This document shows, one piece after another, positions 55,814 through 64,000 of a stretch of DNA of 64,000 nt. Location of the stretch: positions 62,001 to 126,000 of the forward strand of contig LSIB01000064.1 in assembly GCA_001556025.1 (NCBI GenBank), written 5' to 3'. This DNA is from Rhizobiales bacterium CCH3-A5 (GTDB lineage Bacteria; Pseudomonadota; Alphaproteobacteria; Rhizobiales; Beijerinckiaceae). Positions within the stretch are counted from its first letter, which is position 1, and the number at the start of each line of letters is the position of its first letter. The notes under the pieces were generated by a model. That model saw only the letters and a program-made list of their open reading frames with translations, made no database searches and was not told the DNA's origin. The position numbers and the translations under genes are program-made.

Positions 55814-56658
55814 GCCTCCCGGTCCAGACCATCGCTAACCCGACCGCCCTGCCGCTTGCCGGCTTCACGCCGCAGCATTTCCAGCTCTCGGTTGCGGGCA
55901 AGGTCGCGACCGTCACCCTGAACCGGCCTGAGAAAAAGAACCCGCTGACGTTCGCCAGCTACCGGGAACTCACGGATTTCTTCCTCGCCGCGCAGAAGGA
56001 GGAGGCGGTCAAAGCGATCGTCATCACCGGCGCAGGCGGAAATTTTTCGTCGGGCGGCGACGTCTTCGAGATCATCGGGCCGCTGGTCGCGATGGAAACG
56101 AAGGACCTGCTGACATTCACCCGGATGACCGGCGACCTCGTCAAGGCGATCCGCGCCTGCCCGCAGCCGGTGATCGCCGCGATCGACGGCATCTGCGCCG
56201 GCGCGGGCGCGATCATGGCGATGGCGTCGGATCTGCGGCTGGGCACAGCAGGGACCAAGATCGCCTTCCTGTTCAACCGCGTCGGGCTGGCCGGCTGCGA
56301 CATGGGCGCCTGCGCGATGCTGCCGCGCATCGTCGGCCAGGGGCGCGCAGCCGAACTGCTTTACACCGGCCGCATCCTCAAGGGCGAGGAGGCCGAACGC
56401 TGGGGCTTTTTGAATCGGCTCTGCGAACCGGAGGCGGTGCTGAGCGAAGCGCAGGCGCTCGCCACTGAGCTCGCGGACGGGCCGACCTTCGCCAACGCCA
56501 TGACCAAGCGCATGCTGGAGATGGAGTGGGCTATGTCGGTCGAGAGCGCGATCGAGGCCGAGGCAGTGGCGCAGGCGCTGTGCATGCAGACCGAGGATTT
56601 CGCCCGCGCTTACCATGCCTTCGCAGCAAAGCAGAAACCGGTTTTCGAGGGCAACTGA
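55810..56658 (+). CDS. Enoyl-CoA hydratase/isomerase family protein
   Basis: 282-residue crotonase-fold enzyme adding water to an enoyl-CoA. Oxyanion-hole loops [21 protein letters not shown] and [21 protein letters not shown] are visible; the second loop and the acidic position near [19 protein letters not shown] identify the hydratase group. Start is GTG at 55810, overlapping the MarR stop by 4 bp. It would hydrate the ring-derived enoyl-CoA in the beta-oxidation-like phase of the pathway. Confidence 0.88.
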   Translation: MSLPVQTIANPTALPLAGFTPQHFQLSVAGKVATVTLNRPEKKNPLTFASYRELTDFFLAAQKEEAVKAIVITGAGGNFSSGGDVFEIIGPLVAMETKDLLTFTRMTGDLVKAIRACPQPVIAAIDGICAGAGAIMAMASDLRLGTAGTKIAFLFNRVGLAGCDMGACAMLPRIVGQGRAAELLYTGRILKGEEAERWGFLNRLCEPEAVLSEAQALATELADGPTFANAMTKRMLEMEWAMSVESAIEAEAVAQALCMQTEDFARAYHAFAAKQKPVFEGN

Positions 56659-56659
56659 G

Positions 56660-57868
56660 ATGGCGGCCTCTCCTCCCCTCGGCCTTGCGATCCTCGGGGA
56701 CACGCTCGCCTGGCCCTTCTTCGAGGAGCGCCATCGACGTTTCGCCGCCACGTTGACTGAATGGGCCGATGCGACCCTGATGGAGGGCGCGCATGACGAT
56801 GTCGATCTCGCTTGCAAGGCTCGCGTCGCCGCGCTCGGTCAGGCCCGGTTTCTGCGCGCCGTCGTGCCCGCCGCCTATGGCGGCCTGAGCGAGCGGCTCG
56901 ATGTCCGCACGCTCTGCCTCGCCCGCGAAATCCTCGCCGCCCGCGACGGGCTCGCCGATTTCGCCTTCGCCATGCAGGGTCTCGGGACAGGCTCGATCTC
57001 GATCGCAGGCTCCGAGGCGATGAAAGCGCGCATCCTGCCCGGCATCGGCGAGGGACGGCGGATCGCGGCCTTTGCGCTCTCGGAGAAGGAGGCTGGTTCC
57101 GACGTCGCCGCGATGGCCACCACCGCCGTGCCGGACGGCAGCGACCATGTCCGCATCGACGGTGAAAAAAGCTGGATCTCGAATGGCGGCATCGCCGACC
57201 ATTACGTCGTCTTCGCCCGCTCCGGCGAGGCGCCCGGCGCACGCGGGCTTTCGGCCTATCTGGTCGAAGCCGATACGCCGGGCCTGAGCGTGACCGAGCG
57301 CATCGACGTGGTCGCGCCGCACCCGCTGGCGACGTTGCGCTTCGAGGCCTGCCGCATTCCCGCCGAGAACCGCATCGGCGGAGCCGGCGACGGCTTCAAG
57401 GTCGCGATGGCGACGCTCGACATCTTTCGCTCGACGGTCGGGGCGGCCGCGCTCGGTTTCGCCAGGCGGGCGCTGCATGAGACGGTCGCGCATGCCAACG
57501 CGCGAAAACTCTTCGGCGGCACGCTCGGCGATCTGCAGCTCAGCCAGGCCGCCATCGCCGACAGCGCAGCGGAGGTCGATGCGGCGGCGCTGCTGGTCTA
57601 TCGGGCCGCCTGGACCAAGGACCGGGGCGCGGCGCGCGTCACCCGCGAGGCTGCGCTCGCAAAACTCGTCGCGACGGAGAACGCCCAGAAGGTCATCGAC
57701 CGCGCAGTCCAGATGTTTGGCGGGCTCGGCGTGACCAAGGGCGTCAAGGTGGAGGAATTGTACCGGGAAATCAGGGCGCTGCGGATCTATGAGGGCGCCA
57801 GCGAAGTGCAGAAGGTCGTGATCGCACGCGACCTGCTGAAGGCGCAGGCCACAGGCGTCGGAGGCTGA
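56660..57868 (+). CDS. Acyl-CoA dehydrogenase
   Basis: 402-residue FAD acyl-CoA dehydrogenase. FAD and substrate blocks: [45 protein letters not shown], and the C-terminal [33 protein letters not shown] with the conserved REIR/IYEG region. ATG at 56660 follows the hydratase stop directly; the reading from 56615 overlaps it. It would introduce a double bond into the alicyclic acyl-CoA after ring reduction. Confidence 0.9.
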   Translation: MAASPPLGLAILGDTLAWPFFEERHRRFAATLTEWADATLMEGAHDDVDLACKARVAALGQARFLRAVVPAAYGGLSERLDVRTLCLAREILAARDGLADFAFAMQGLGTGSISIAGSEAMKARILPGIGEGRRIAAFALSEKEAGSDVAAMATTAVPDGSDHVRIDGEKSWISNGGIADHYVVFARSGEAPGARGLSAYLVEADTPGLSVTERIDVVAPHPLATLRFEACRIPAENRIGGAGDGFKVAMATLDIFRSTVGAAALGFARRALHETVAHANARKLFGGTLGDLQLSQAAIADSAAEVDAAALLVYRAAWTKDRGAARVTREAALAKLVATENAQKVIDRAVQMFGGLGVTKGVKVEELYREIRALRIYEGASEVQKVVIARDLLKAQATGVGG

Positions 57869-57870
57869 CG

Positions 57871-59508
57871 ATGACGGGTTTTCTGCGCTCGGGCCACTCC
57901 GACAGCTTTTCCCGCGACAACCTGCCCCCGAGCGAAAGCTGGCCTACGCTCGATCTCGCGGCGGCCGGCCTCGCCTATCCCGAGCGTCTCAACGTCGTCA
58001 CAGAACTGCTCGACCGGCATGTCGCGGAGGCCCGAGGCGAGCGGACGGCCATCATCTCCGGCGAGTTGCGCTGGAGCTATGCCGATCTGGCGGAGCGTGT
58101 GAGCCGCATCGCCAATGTGCTGGTGCGCGATCTCGGCCTCGTCCCCGGCAACCGGGTGCTGCTGCGCGCCGCCAACACGCCGATGATGGTCGCGGCCTAT
58201 CTCGCCGTGCTCAAGGCCGGCGGCGTTGCGGTGGCGACAATGCCGATGCTGCGGGCCGGTGAACTCACTTATCCGATCCGCAAGGCGAAGATAGCGCTGG
58301 CGCTCTGCGACGCAGCGCTGATCGCTGATCTCGTAGCGGCGCAGGCACAGGCGCCCGAACTCGCCCGCATCGTCACCTGGGGCGGCGATGCGCCCGATAG
58401 CCTCGACCCCCTGATGCGTCAGCCCGGCTACGAGCGCTTCGACGCCGCCGACACCGCCGCAGACGATGTCTGCCTGATCGGCTTCACCTCCGGCACGACC
58501 GGCGAGCCGAAGGGCACGATGCATTTCCAGCGCGATCTGCTGGCGATCTGCGACTGCTATGGCGCGCGTGTCCTGAAGGCCGATCCCGACGACCGCTTCA
58601 TCGGCTCGCCGCCGCTCGCCTTCACCTTCGGGCTCGGCGGCCTCGTGCTGTTCCCGATGCGCATCGGCGCAGCCATGGTGCTGCCGGAGAAGACCGCGCC
58701 GCCCGACCTGATCGACGCGATCGAGCGCTATCGCGCGACCGTCTGCTTCACCGCGCCGACCGCCTACCGCGCCATGCTCGACAAGCTCGACCGGCGCGAC
58801 ATCTCCAGCTTGCGCATCTGCGTCTCGGCCGGCGAGGCGCTTCCAAAGCCGACCTTCGACGCTTGGCTGGCGAAGACCGGCCTGCCGCTGATGGACGGCA
58901 TCGGCGCGACCGAGATGCTGCACATCTTCATCGCCGCCCCGCGCGAGGCGATCCGCCCCGGCGCGACGGGCCTGCCGGTGCCGGGCTATCAGGCGAGGAT
59001 CATCGACGAGGACGGTGAAGAGGTCCCCGACGGAACGCCTGGCCGGCTCGCCGTGCGCGGGCCGACCGGCTGCCGCTACCTCGCCGATCCGCGGCAGGCG
59101 AAATACGTCGCGGACGGCTGGAACGTCACCGGCGACACCTATCTGCGCGATCAGGACGGCTATTTCTGGTATCAGGCCCGCTCGGACGACATGATCATCT
59201 CCTCGGGCTATAACATCGCCGGACCCGAGGTCGAGATCTGCCTGCTGACCCATCCTGCGGTGGCCGAATGCGGGGTCGTCGCCGCGCCCTGCCCCGAGCG
59301 CGGCAACATCGTGAAGGCCTATGTCGTGCTGCGCGAGGGCCATCACGGCGATGCCGTTCTGGTCAAGGCGTTGCAGGATCACGTCAAGGCGGCTATCGCG
59401 CCCTACAAATATCCCCGCGCCATCGCGTTCGTCTCCGCCTTGCCGAAGACGCCGACCGGCAAGCTGCAGCGTTTCGCGCTCCGCCAGATGGCGCAAGGCG
59501 AGAGCTGA
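57871..59508 (+). CDS. Aryl-CoA ligase, likely 2-aminobenzoate-CoA ligase
   Basis: 545-residue AMP-forming acyl-CoA synthetase of the benzoate/2-aminobenzoate-CoA ligase group. ATP loop TSGTTGEPKGTMH, then MDGIGATEMLHIFI, core hinge DDMIISSGYNIAGPEVE and catalytic Lys in PKTPTGKLQRF near the end. The N-terminus GFLRSGHSDSFSRDNLPPSE resembles the group start. It activates the aromatic acid before the monooxygenase/reductase acts. Substrate range (anthranilate, benzoate, salicylate) is not fixed by sequence. It starts 2 bp after the dehydrogenase stop. Confidence 0.86.
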   Translation: MTGFLRSGHSDSFSRDNLPPSESWPTLDLAAAGLAYPERLNVVTELLDRHVAEARGERTAIISGELRWSYADLAERVSRIANVLVRDLGLVPGNRVLLRAANTPMMVAAYLAVLKAGGVAVATMPMLRAGELTYPIRKAKIALALCDAALIADLVAAQAQAPELARIVTWGGDAPDSLDPLMRQPGYERFDAADTAADDVCLIGFTSGTTGEPKGTMHFQRDLLAICDCYGARVLKADPDDRFIGSPPLAFTFGLGGLVLFPMRIGAAMVLPEKTAPPDLIDAIERYRATVCFTAPTAYRAMLDKLDRRDISSLRICVSAGEALPKPTFDAWLAKTGLPLMDGIGATEMLHIFIAAPREAIRPGATGLPVPGYQARIIDEDGEEVPDGTPGRLAVRGPTGCRYLADPRQAKYVADGWNVTGDTYLRDQDGYFWYQARSDDMIISSGYNIAGPEVEICLLTHPAVAECGVVAAPCPERGNIVKAYVVLREGHHGDAVLVKALQDHVKAAIAPYKYPRAIAFVSALPKTPTGKLQRFALRQMAQGES

Positions 59509-59547
59509 GTTTCAGACGAGCCGGAACGGCCAAACCGAGGCGACGCG

Positions 59548-59955
59548 ATGTCGAACGACCCTTTGTCCCGCGCCATCAATCCCGAAGGCTGGCCCATCCC
59601 GCGCGGCTACGCCAATGGCATGGTCGCGCAAGGCCGCGTGCTGGTCACCGGCGGGCTCGTCGGCTGGAACGCCGACGGCGTGTTTCCGCAGGGCTTCCTG
59701 CCGCAACTCGGCCAGACCCTGTCCAACATCAAGGCGGTGGTCGAGGCCGGCGGCGGGCGCATCGAGGACATCGTCCGGCTGACCTGGTACGTCACCGATA
59801 TCGACGCCTATCGCGCCAGCCTCAAGGAGATGGGCCCGGTCTACCGCGCGGTGATGGGCCGGCATTTCCCGGCCATGGCGGTGGTGCAGGTCGCGGGGCT
59901 GGTCGAGCGCGAGGCGCTGGTCGAGATCGAGGCGACGGCGGTGATCGCGGGCTGA
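59548..59955 (+). CDS. Rid/YjgF family protein lacking the archetypal arginine
   Basis: 135-residue Rid-fold protein; family members hydrolyse enamines and imines to release ammonia. Blocks VLVTGGLVGWNADGVFPQGF, LGQTLSNIKAVVEAGG and the closing EREALVEIEATAVI are typical. The Arg that binds 2-aminoacrylate carboxylate in archetypal RidA is replaced by Gly117 (VAGLVE for VARLPK), which puts it in another Rid subgroup. 2-Aminomuconate deaminases are Rid-fold, so it may deaminate the ring-reduction enamine in this operon. 39 bp after the ligase. Confidence 0.82.
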   Translation: MSNDPLSRAINPEGWPIPRGYANGMVAQGRVLVTGGLVGWNADGVFPQGFLPQLGQTLSNIKAVVEAGGGRIEDIVRLTWYVTDIDAYRASLKEMGPVYRAVMGRHFPAMAVVQVAGLVEREALVEIEATAVIAG

Positions 59956-60128
59956 GCGGTTGGTTCGGCAGCACGATTATGTATCGCGCTGTTTCCACTG
60001 TCGCCACCGATACATGACGCAACCAAATCGGCTTTGGCGCTTAAGCCTTTTGCCCGCGCCTGCCCACGATGCTCTCCTCGCCGCCAGTCCGGCGGCGGCC
60101 ATCTGGCCGGTTCAGGAGGGTTCACATC

Positions 60129-60764
60129 ATGTCCAGCATCGGAGGGGTCGGCGGTTTTCGCCCGTCCTCGAATTTCAAGCCGCCGAGCTTCGAAAAACTC
60201 GACGGCAACAGCGACGGCGCGTTGAGCCTCGACGAGTTCAAGAGCGGCGGGCCGAAAGGCGTCGACGACAAGAAGGCCGAGGCGCTGTTCAAAAAGATCG
60301 ACGGCGACGGCGACGGTTCGATCACGAAGACGGAATCGGATTCTTTCAAGGCCGAGGCCGAGAAACAGCTTCAGTCCTTCCTTTTCAGCCTGCAGAGCGC
60401 CGGCGGCAAGGAGACGGAGGAGACCGACGAGGCGCAGGACATCTTCGACGTGCTGGACGCCAACTCGGACGGGACCATCGCCAAGGACGAGTTTCTCGCG
60501 GCGCTGTCGGAGCGGAGCGGGACATCCGCTTCGGACAAAAAAACCGATCTGCTCGACACGCTGTTCAAGGCGATCGATGGCGACAAGGACGGCGCGATCT
60601 CGCGCGAGGAGGACGAGAGCTTCCGCGCCCAGGCCGAGCAGCGCTTCAATCCCTCAGTGCGGTCGAGCCTCTCGCTGCAGGCGTCCGGCGCCTATGGCGC
60701 GGGCGCTCTGCTCGGAGAGGGCGATGCCAGCTCCGCCCTGTTCGGTCTCGCGCGCGCCGCCTGA
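60129..60764 (+). CDS. Calmodulin-like protein with four EF-hands
   Basis: 211-residue protein with no signal peptide. Four canonical EF-hand loops begin at D25, D58, D110 and D150, each with acidic 1, 3, 5 and 12 positions (for example DGDGDGSITKTE at 58-69). A Ser/Gly-rich head (SSIGGVGGFRPSS) and an Ala/Gly/Leu-rich tail flank them. Such cytoplasmic EF-hand proteins may buffer calcium or act as sensors; partner unknown. AGGAGGG (60113-60119) stands before ATG 60129, so it should be well translated. Confidence 0.85.
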   Translation: MSSIGGVGGFRPSSNFKPPSFEKLDGNSDGALSLDEFKSGGPKGVDDKKAEALFKKIDGDGDGSITKTESDSFKAEAEKQLQSFLFSLQSAGGKETEETDEAQDIFDVLDANSDGTIAKDEFLAALSERSGTSASDKKTDLLDTLFKAIDGDKDGAISREEDESFRAQAEQRFNPSVRSSLSLQASGAYGAGALLGEGDASSALFGLARAA

Positions 60765-60818
60765 CCGCCATGCCCGGCCTCGTCGCCGGTCGGCAGGACG
60801 CCGGCCGGCGCTTTCAGC

Positions 60819-62450
60819 TCAGATGCCCGCGCCGTCCTGGAGTCGGTCGCGGTTCGGCGGACGCCAGAGCCGCGCATGCAGAGCGCGGAACGAGGGACGT
60901 AGCGCGATGTCGCCGAGCGCCAGAGCGGCGGCGAGGCCGACCCGTCCGGTCACCGCGAGCGCAGCGCAGAACAGCCCGGCCGTGCTCGCCAGCCGCCAGC
61001 TCACGCTCTCCCACCAGCGCCGGCGATCAGGCGTGCCGGGTCGGCCGACGATGCGCAGCGCGACGCGTCCGATCCGCGCCGAGATGCCTTCATCCACGGG
61101 CAGACCTGTGACGGCCCCTTCGCCCGGTTCGACGAATCCGAACGCCACCGTCTCGTTGCTGATCTTGTCGATCAGGATAAAGCCGCCGAGCTCGCGGCTT
61201 TGGGCATAGGGCAAGGCGACGAGCGGCCGGTCGAGCCGCAGCGTCGCGAGCCCGATGCCGTTCATTCGCAGGCTCTGGGCCGGCACCGGCCGGAAGCCTT
61301 CGATGTCGATGCTGTGATGCAGCGCATCAAGCTTCGCGGTGGCTGTCTGCGTCGCGAGCTTGACGAGAAACTGGCCGCCCGCGACCAGCGCACGCTCGGC
61401 CGTCCAGAGTAGGCGGGCGCGCAGCTCGCAGGTCGCCGCGATCCCGCTGTCGGCGGAGACGATCACGTCGCCGCGCGAGACATCGACCTCGTGCGCGAGC
61501 GTCAGCGTCACCGCCTGCCCGGCCACGGCCTGCCGCGCCTCGCCGCCTGAACCGACCACCCGTGCGATGGTGCTGGCGCGGCCCGATGGCAGCGCGATGA
61601 CGGCGTCGCCGATGCGGGCGCGCCCAGTCGCCGGCGTGCCGGCGTAGCCGCGAAAGTCGAGATCGGGCCGGTTGACCCATTGCACCGGCATGGCGAAGAC
61701 GGCGTCGTCACGCTCCGCATGTTCGACCGCAACCGCTTCCAGCAGCGGCAGCAGGGCCTCGCCGCCATACCACGGCATCGCGACCGAGCGGCGCATCACG
61801 TTTTCGCCGTCGCGGGCGCTGACCGGAACGAAGGCGATCGAGGCGAAGCCGAGGCCTGCGACCGCGGTGCGGTAGTCGGCCGCGATCGCCTCGAACACGG
61901 CTTCGTCGTAGCCAACCAGATCCATCTTGTTGATCGCGACCACGATATGGCGCACGCCGACCAGCGAGACGATGAAAGAGTGCCGCCGCGTCTGCGGCAG
62001 GAGGCCTTTTCGCGCATCGATCAGGATGATGGCGAGATCGGCGGTCGAGGCCCCCGTCGCCATGTTGCGGGTGTACTGCTCGTGGCCGGGCGTATCGGCG
62101 ACGATGAAGCTGCGCTTCTCCGTCGCGAAATAGCGGTAGGCGACGTCGATGGTGATGCCCTGCTCGCGCTCGGCGGACAGCCCGTCGACCAGCAGCGCGA
62201 AATCGGGCTGCGTCCCTTGCGTGCCGAATTTGCGCGAGTCTGCGTCCAGCGTGGTGAGTTGATCGTCGAGGACCGCGCCGGCCTCGTAGAGCATGCGGCC
62301 GATCAGGGTCGACTTGCCGTCATCGACCGAGCCGCAGGTGATGAAGCGCAGCAGCGAGGGCTTAGCCAGCGAACCGGACTGCGTGCTGTCATTGGCGGGA
62401 GTGGCAGTGGCGGCCGGCCTGGGGCGCCGGTCTTCGGCTAAGGCCGTCAT
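60819..62450 (-). CDS. cysN: Sulfate adenylyltransferase subunit 1 with C-terminal DUF2061
   Basis: GTPase subunit of ATP sulfurylase, which with CysD forms APS. 543 residues. GTP motifs: GSVDDGKS (40-47), ADTPGHEQY and AINKMD, followed by two beta-barrel domains to about residue 460. The last 68 residues (476-543) read WWESVSWRLASTAGLFCAAL ... ALGDIALRPSF ... LHARLW, which match the DUF2061 membrane-protein signature (SWR near the start, TG in the middle, LH-x-R-x-W at the end). CysC (APS kinase) is the fusion partner usually seen. It is last in the cysH-cysD-cysN operon. Confidence 0.92.
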   Translation of the reverse strand: MTALAEDRRPRPAATATPANDSTQSGSLAKPSLLRFITCGSVDDGKSTLIGRMLYEAGAVLDDQLTTLDADSRKFGTQGTQPDFALLVDGLSAEREQGITIDVAYRYFATEKRSFIVADTPGHEQYTRNMATGASTADLAIILIDARKGLLPQTRRHSFIVSLVGVRHIVVAINKMDLVGYDEAVFEAIAADYRTAVAGLGFASIAFVPVSARDGENVMRRSVAMPWYGGEALLPLLEAVAVEHAERDDAVFAMPVQWVNRPDLDFRGYAGTPATGRARIGDAVIALPSGRASTIARVVGSGGEARQAVAGQAVTLTLAHEVDVSRGDVIVSADSGIAATCELRARLLWTAERALVAGGQFLVKLATQTATAKLDALHHSIDIEGFRPVPAQSLRMNGIGLATLRLDRPLVALPYAQSRELGGFILIDKISNETVAFGFVEPGEGAVTGLPVDEGISARIGRVALRIVGRPGTPDRRRWWESVSWRLASTAGLFCAALAVTGRVGLAAALALGDIALRPSFRALHARLWRPPNRDRLQDGAGI

Positions 62451-63352
62451 CAGAAATAGCCTTCCTGCTTCTTCTGCTCCATCGAGCCCGCGCCGTCATG
62501 GTCGATGACGCGGCCCTGGCGCTCCGACGAGCGCGAGGTCCTCATCTCGGCGATGATGTCGGTGAGGTTTTGCGCATTACTTTCGACCGCCCCGGTCAGC
62601 GGATAGCAGCCGAGCGTGCGGAAGCGGACCATCTTCATCTCGACGACCTCGCCCGGCAATAATTCCATGCGCTCGTCGTCGCGCATGATCCAGGCGCCGT
62701 CGCGCCGCACGACCGGGCGCGGAGCGGCGAAATAGAGCGGCACGACAGGGATGTTCTCCAGCGCGATGTAGTCCCAGACGTCGCGCTCGGTCCAGTTCGA
62801 GAGCGGAAACACGCGAAAGCTCTCGCCCTTATGCTTGCGCGTGTTGAATAATGCCCAGGGCTCCGGACGCTGGTTCTTCGGGTCCCAGCGATGCTGCGCC
62901 GAGCGCAGCGAGAAGACGCGCTCCTTGGAGCGGCTCTTCTCCTCGTCGCGTCGTGCGCCGCCAAAGGCCGCGTCAAAGCCGTGCAGATCGAGCGCCTGCT
63001 TCAGGCCTTGCGTCTTCATCACATCGGTATGGATCCGCGAGCCAGAGGCGAAGGGCGAGATGCCGGCCTTCACGCCCTCCTGGTTGATATGGACGATCAG
63101 ATCGAGCCCGAGCCGCGCCGCCGTCTCGTCGCGGAAAGCGATCATCTCGCGGAACTTCCAGGTCGTATCGACATGGAGCAGCGGAAACGGCGGCTTCGCC
63201 GGACAGAACGCCTTCATGACGAGGTGCAGCAGGACGGCCGAATCCTTGCCGATCGAATAGAGCAGCACCGGCCTGTCGCAGGTGGCGACGACCTCGCGGA
63301 TGATGAAGATCGCCTCGGCCTCGAGTTTCTGCAGATGGCTGAGCTGGATCAT
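62450..63352 (-). CDS. cysD: Sulfate adenylyltransferase subunit 2
   Basis: ATP-pyrophosphatase subunit that forms APS from ATP and sulfate. 300 residues with SIGKDS (33-38) as P-loop, [47 protein letters not shown] and [15 protein letters not shown], all hallmarks of CysD. ATG at 63352 overlaps the cysH stop by 4 bp, giving translational coupling; the longer reading from 63442 lies inside cysH. Its stop overlaps the cysN start by one base (ATGA-type junction at 62450). Confidence 0.97.
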   Translation of the reverse strand: MIQLSHLQKLEAEAIFIIREVVATCDRPVLLYSIGKDSAVLLHLVMKAFCPAKPPFPLLHVDTTWKFREMIAFRDETAARLGLDLIVHINQEGVKAGISPFASGSRIHTDVMKTQGLKQALDLHGFDAAFGGARRDEEKSRSKERVFSLRSAQHRWDPKNQRPEPWALFNTRKHKGESFRVFPLSNWTERDVWDYIALENIPVVPLYFAAPRPVVRRDGAWIMRDDERMELLPGEVVEMKMVRFRTLGCYPLTGAVESNAQNLTDIIAEMRTSRSSERQGRVIDHDGAGSMEQKKQEGYF

Positions 63353-64000
63353 GCCTGGGCCTCCGCCAACGCAGCGCGCCCGAGCCTGCCGTCGGCTCCC
63401 ACATGCAGCCCGCATTCCTTCGCCGCGTCGTCCTCCCACCACCAGCGCCCGGCCCGCTCGGGCTCGCCGGGCTGGATCGCCCGCGTGCAGGGCTGGCAGC
63501 CGATCGAGACGAAGCCGCGCTCGTGCAGCGGATTGAGTGGAACCGCGTTGGCTTTAGCGAAGGCGAGCGCGTCGTCGCGTGACCAGTCGAGCAGCGGATT
63601 GACCTTCACCAGCCCGCGCGCGGCATCATCCTCGGTGAGGGCCGCGCCGCCCCGCGCCGCCGACTGGTCGGCCCGCAGGCCGGTGATCCAGATGTCGGCG
63701 CCGGCCAGCGCACGTCCGAGCGGCTCGACCTTGCGGATGTCGCAGCAGCCTTTTCGCGCGTCGCGCGAGCCGTAAAAGCCGTTGATGCCGTTCTGGCGCA
63801 CGAAGAGTTCGAGCGTCTCGTTGTGCGGATAGAACGGGCGGATGACGATGCCGTAGCGCTCTTCGGTCTCAGCCCAGAGGGCGTAGACCTCCGGAAACAA
63901 CCGGCCCGTGTCGAGCGTGACGAATTCGACCGGCAGCCCGGCCGCGACGAGCAGATGCGTCAGCACCTGATCCTCCAGCCCGAAGCTGGTGGTGAAGACG
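63349..64000 (-). CDS. cysH: APS/PAPS reductase, N-terminus beyond window edge
   Basis: Reduces activated sulfate to sulfite using thioredoxin. 216 residues are visible; the frame runs off the window at 64000 upstream of [15 protein letters not shown], so the start is not seen. [23 protein letters not shown] block ([18 protein letters not shown]) has one Cys pair, and [11 protein letters not shown] plus the final ECGLH give the other cysteines. The CC...CxxC set of four marks the [4Fe-4S] APS-reductase class, not the cysteine-poor PAPS reductase. [14 protein letters not shown] closes the domain. First gene of cysH-cysD-cysN. Confidence 0.94.
   Translation of the reverse strand, partial: VFTTSFGLEDQVLTHLLVAAGLPVEFVTLDTGRLFPEVYALWAETEERYGIVIRPFYPHNETLELFVRQNGINGFYGSRDARKGCCDIRKVEPLGRALAGADIWITGLRADQSAARGGAALTEDDAARGLVKVNPLLDWSRDDALAFAKANAVPLNPLHERGFVSIGCQPCTRAIQPGEPERAGRWWWEDDAAKECGLHVGADGRLGRAALAEAQA

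Noticed and set aside
1..64000. CRISPR array, prophage, integrase, insertion sequence, rRNA or tRNA genes
   Set aside because: No repeat-spacer pattern, no transposase or integrase, no tRNA cloverleaf or rRNA-like stretch was seen; a short tRNA cannot be fully ruled out by eye.

Overview
The window reads as chromosomal DNA of a high-GC alphaproteobacterium of the Hyphomicrobiales (Rhizobiales). The protein types and gene order (ppx-ppk, hda-AI-2E permease-CDP-alcohol transferase next to purMN, pyrB-pyrC'-plsY-dprA near topA) suggest a Bosea-like or related genus; this is a judgement from protein style, not from a search. Coding density is very high, genes sit on both strands in short operons, and I see no rRNA, tRNA, CRISPR array, prophage or insertion sequence. 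Three large palindromic repeats of REP type lie between genes.

Layout. 1-17 kb is mostly housekeeping: 3' part of RNase D, polyphosphate enzymes (ppx, ppk), a fatty acid desaturase, the DnaA inactivator Hda, a permease, a phosphatidyltransferase, purM-purN, a YafY-type regulator, a molybdoenzyme, an OmpV-type porin, a metal transporter with a divergent MerR regulator and a recognisable MerR operator, and ndk. 17-30 kb holds accessory genes (an orphan tripartite tricarboxylate transporter receptor, a GST, two GNATs) and the split gatB / gatC-gatA genes with an RND efflux pair and a glycine-rich-tail protein between them. 30-32 kb is adenine deaminase.

32-38.6 kb is a catabolic locus that I read as sulfolactate degradation: suyA-suyB (sulfo-lyase, UxaA-like), a YeiH-type exporter (suyZ), slcC and comC (the two opposite-handed sulfolactate dehydrogenases), with a divergent GntR regulator and a TTT-type binding protein. 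The regulator has a 14-bp perfect palindrome directly at its start codon. Sulfolactate would be taken up, epimerised through sulfopyruvate by SlcC/ComC, cleaved by SuyAB to pyruvate and sulfite, and the sulfur exported.

38.6-51.9 kb returns to housekeeping: ruvX, an AEC transporter, two small paralogous proteins, the pyrB-(80-aa membrane protein)-pyrC'-plsY-dprA operon, a vapBC toxin-antitoxin pair, topA, an RraA-family protein and a VOC dioxygenase-like protein. PyrC' lacks the metal-binding HxH and is probably a structural partner of PyrB.

52-60 kb is a second catabolic island: a two-domain flavin monooxygenase/reductase transcribed away from an SDR-MarR-enoyl-CoA hydratase-acyl-CoA dehydrogenase-aryl-CoA ligase-Rid protein operon. 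This matches the aerobic 2-aminobenzoyl-CoA (anthranilate) hybrid pathway. Matching imperfect palindromes lie in both divergent promoters. 60-64 kb has a four-EF-hand protein and the sulfate assimilation genes cysH-cysD-cysN; here CysN carries a C-terminal DUF2061-like membrane segment where other CysN fusions carry APS kinase, and CysH is of the APS-reductase type, so PAPS would not be needed.
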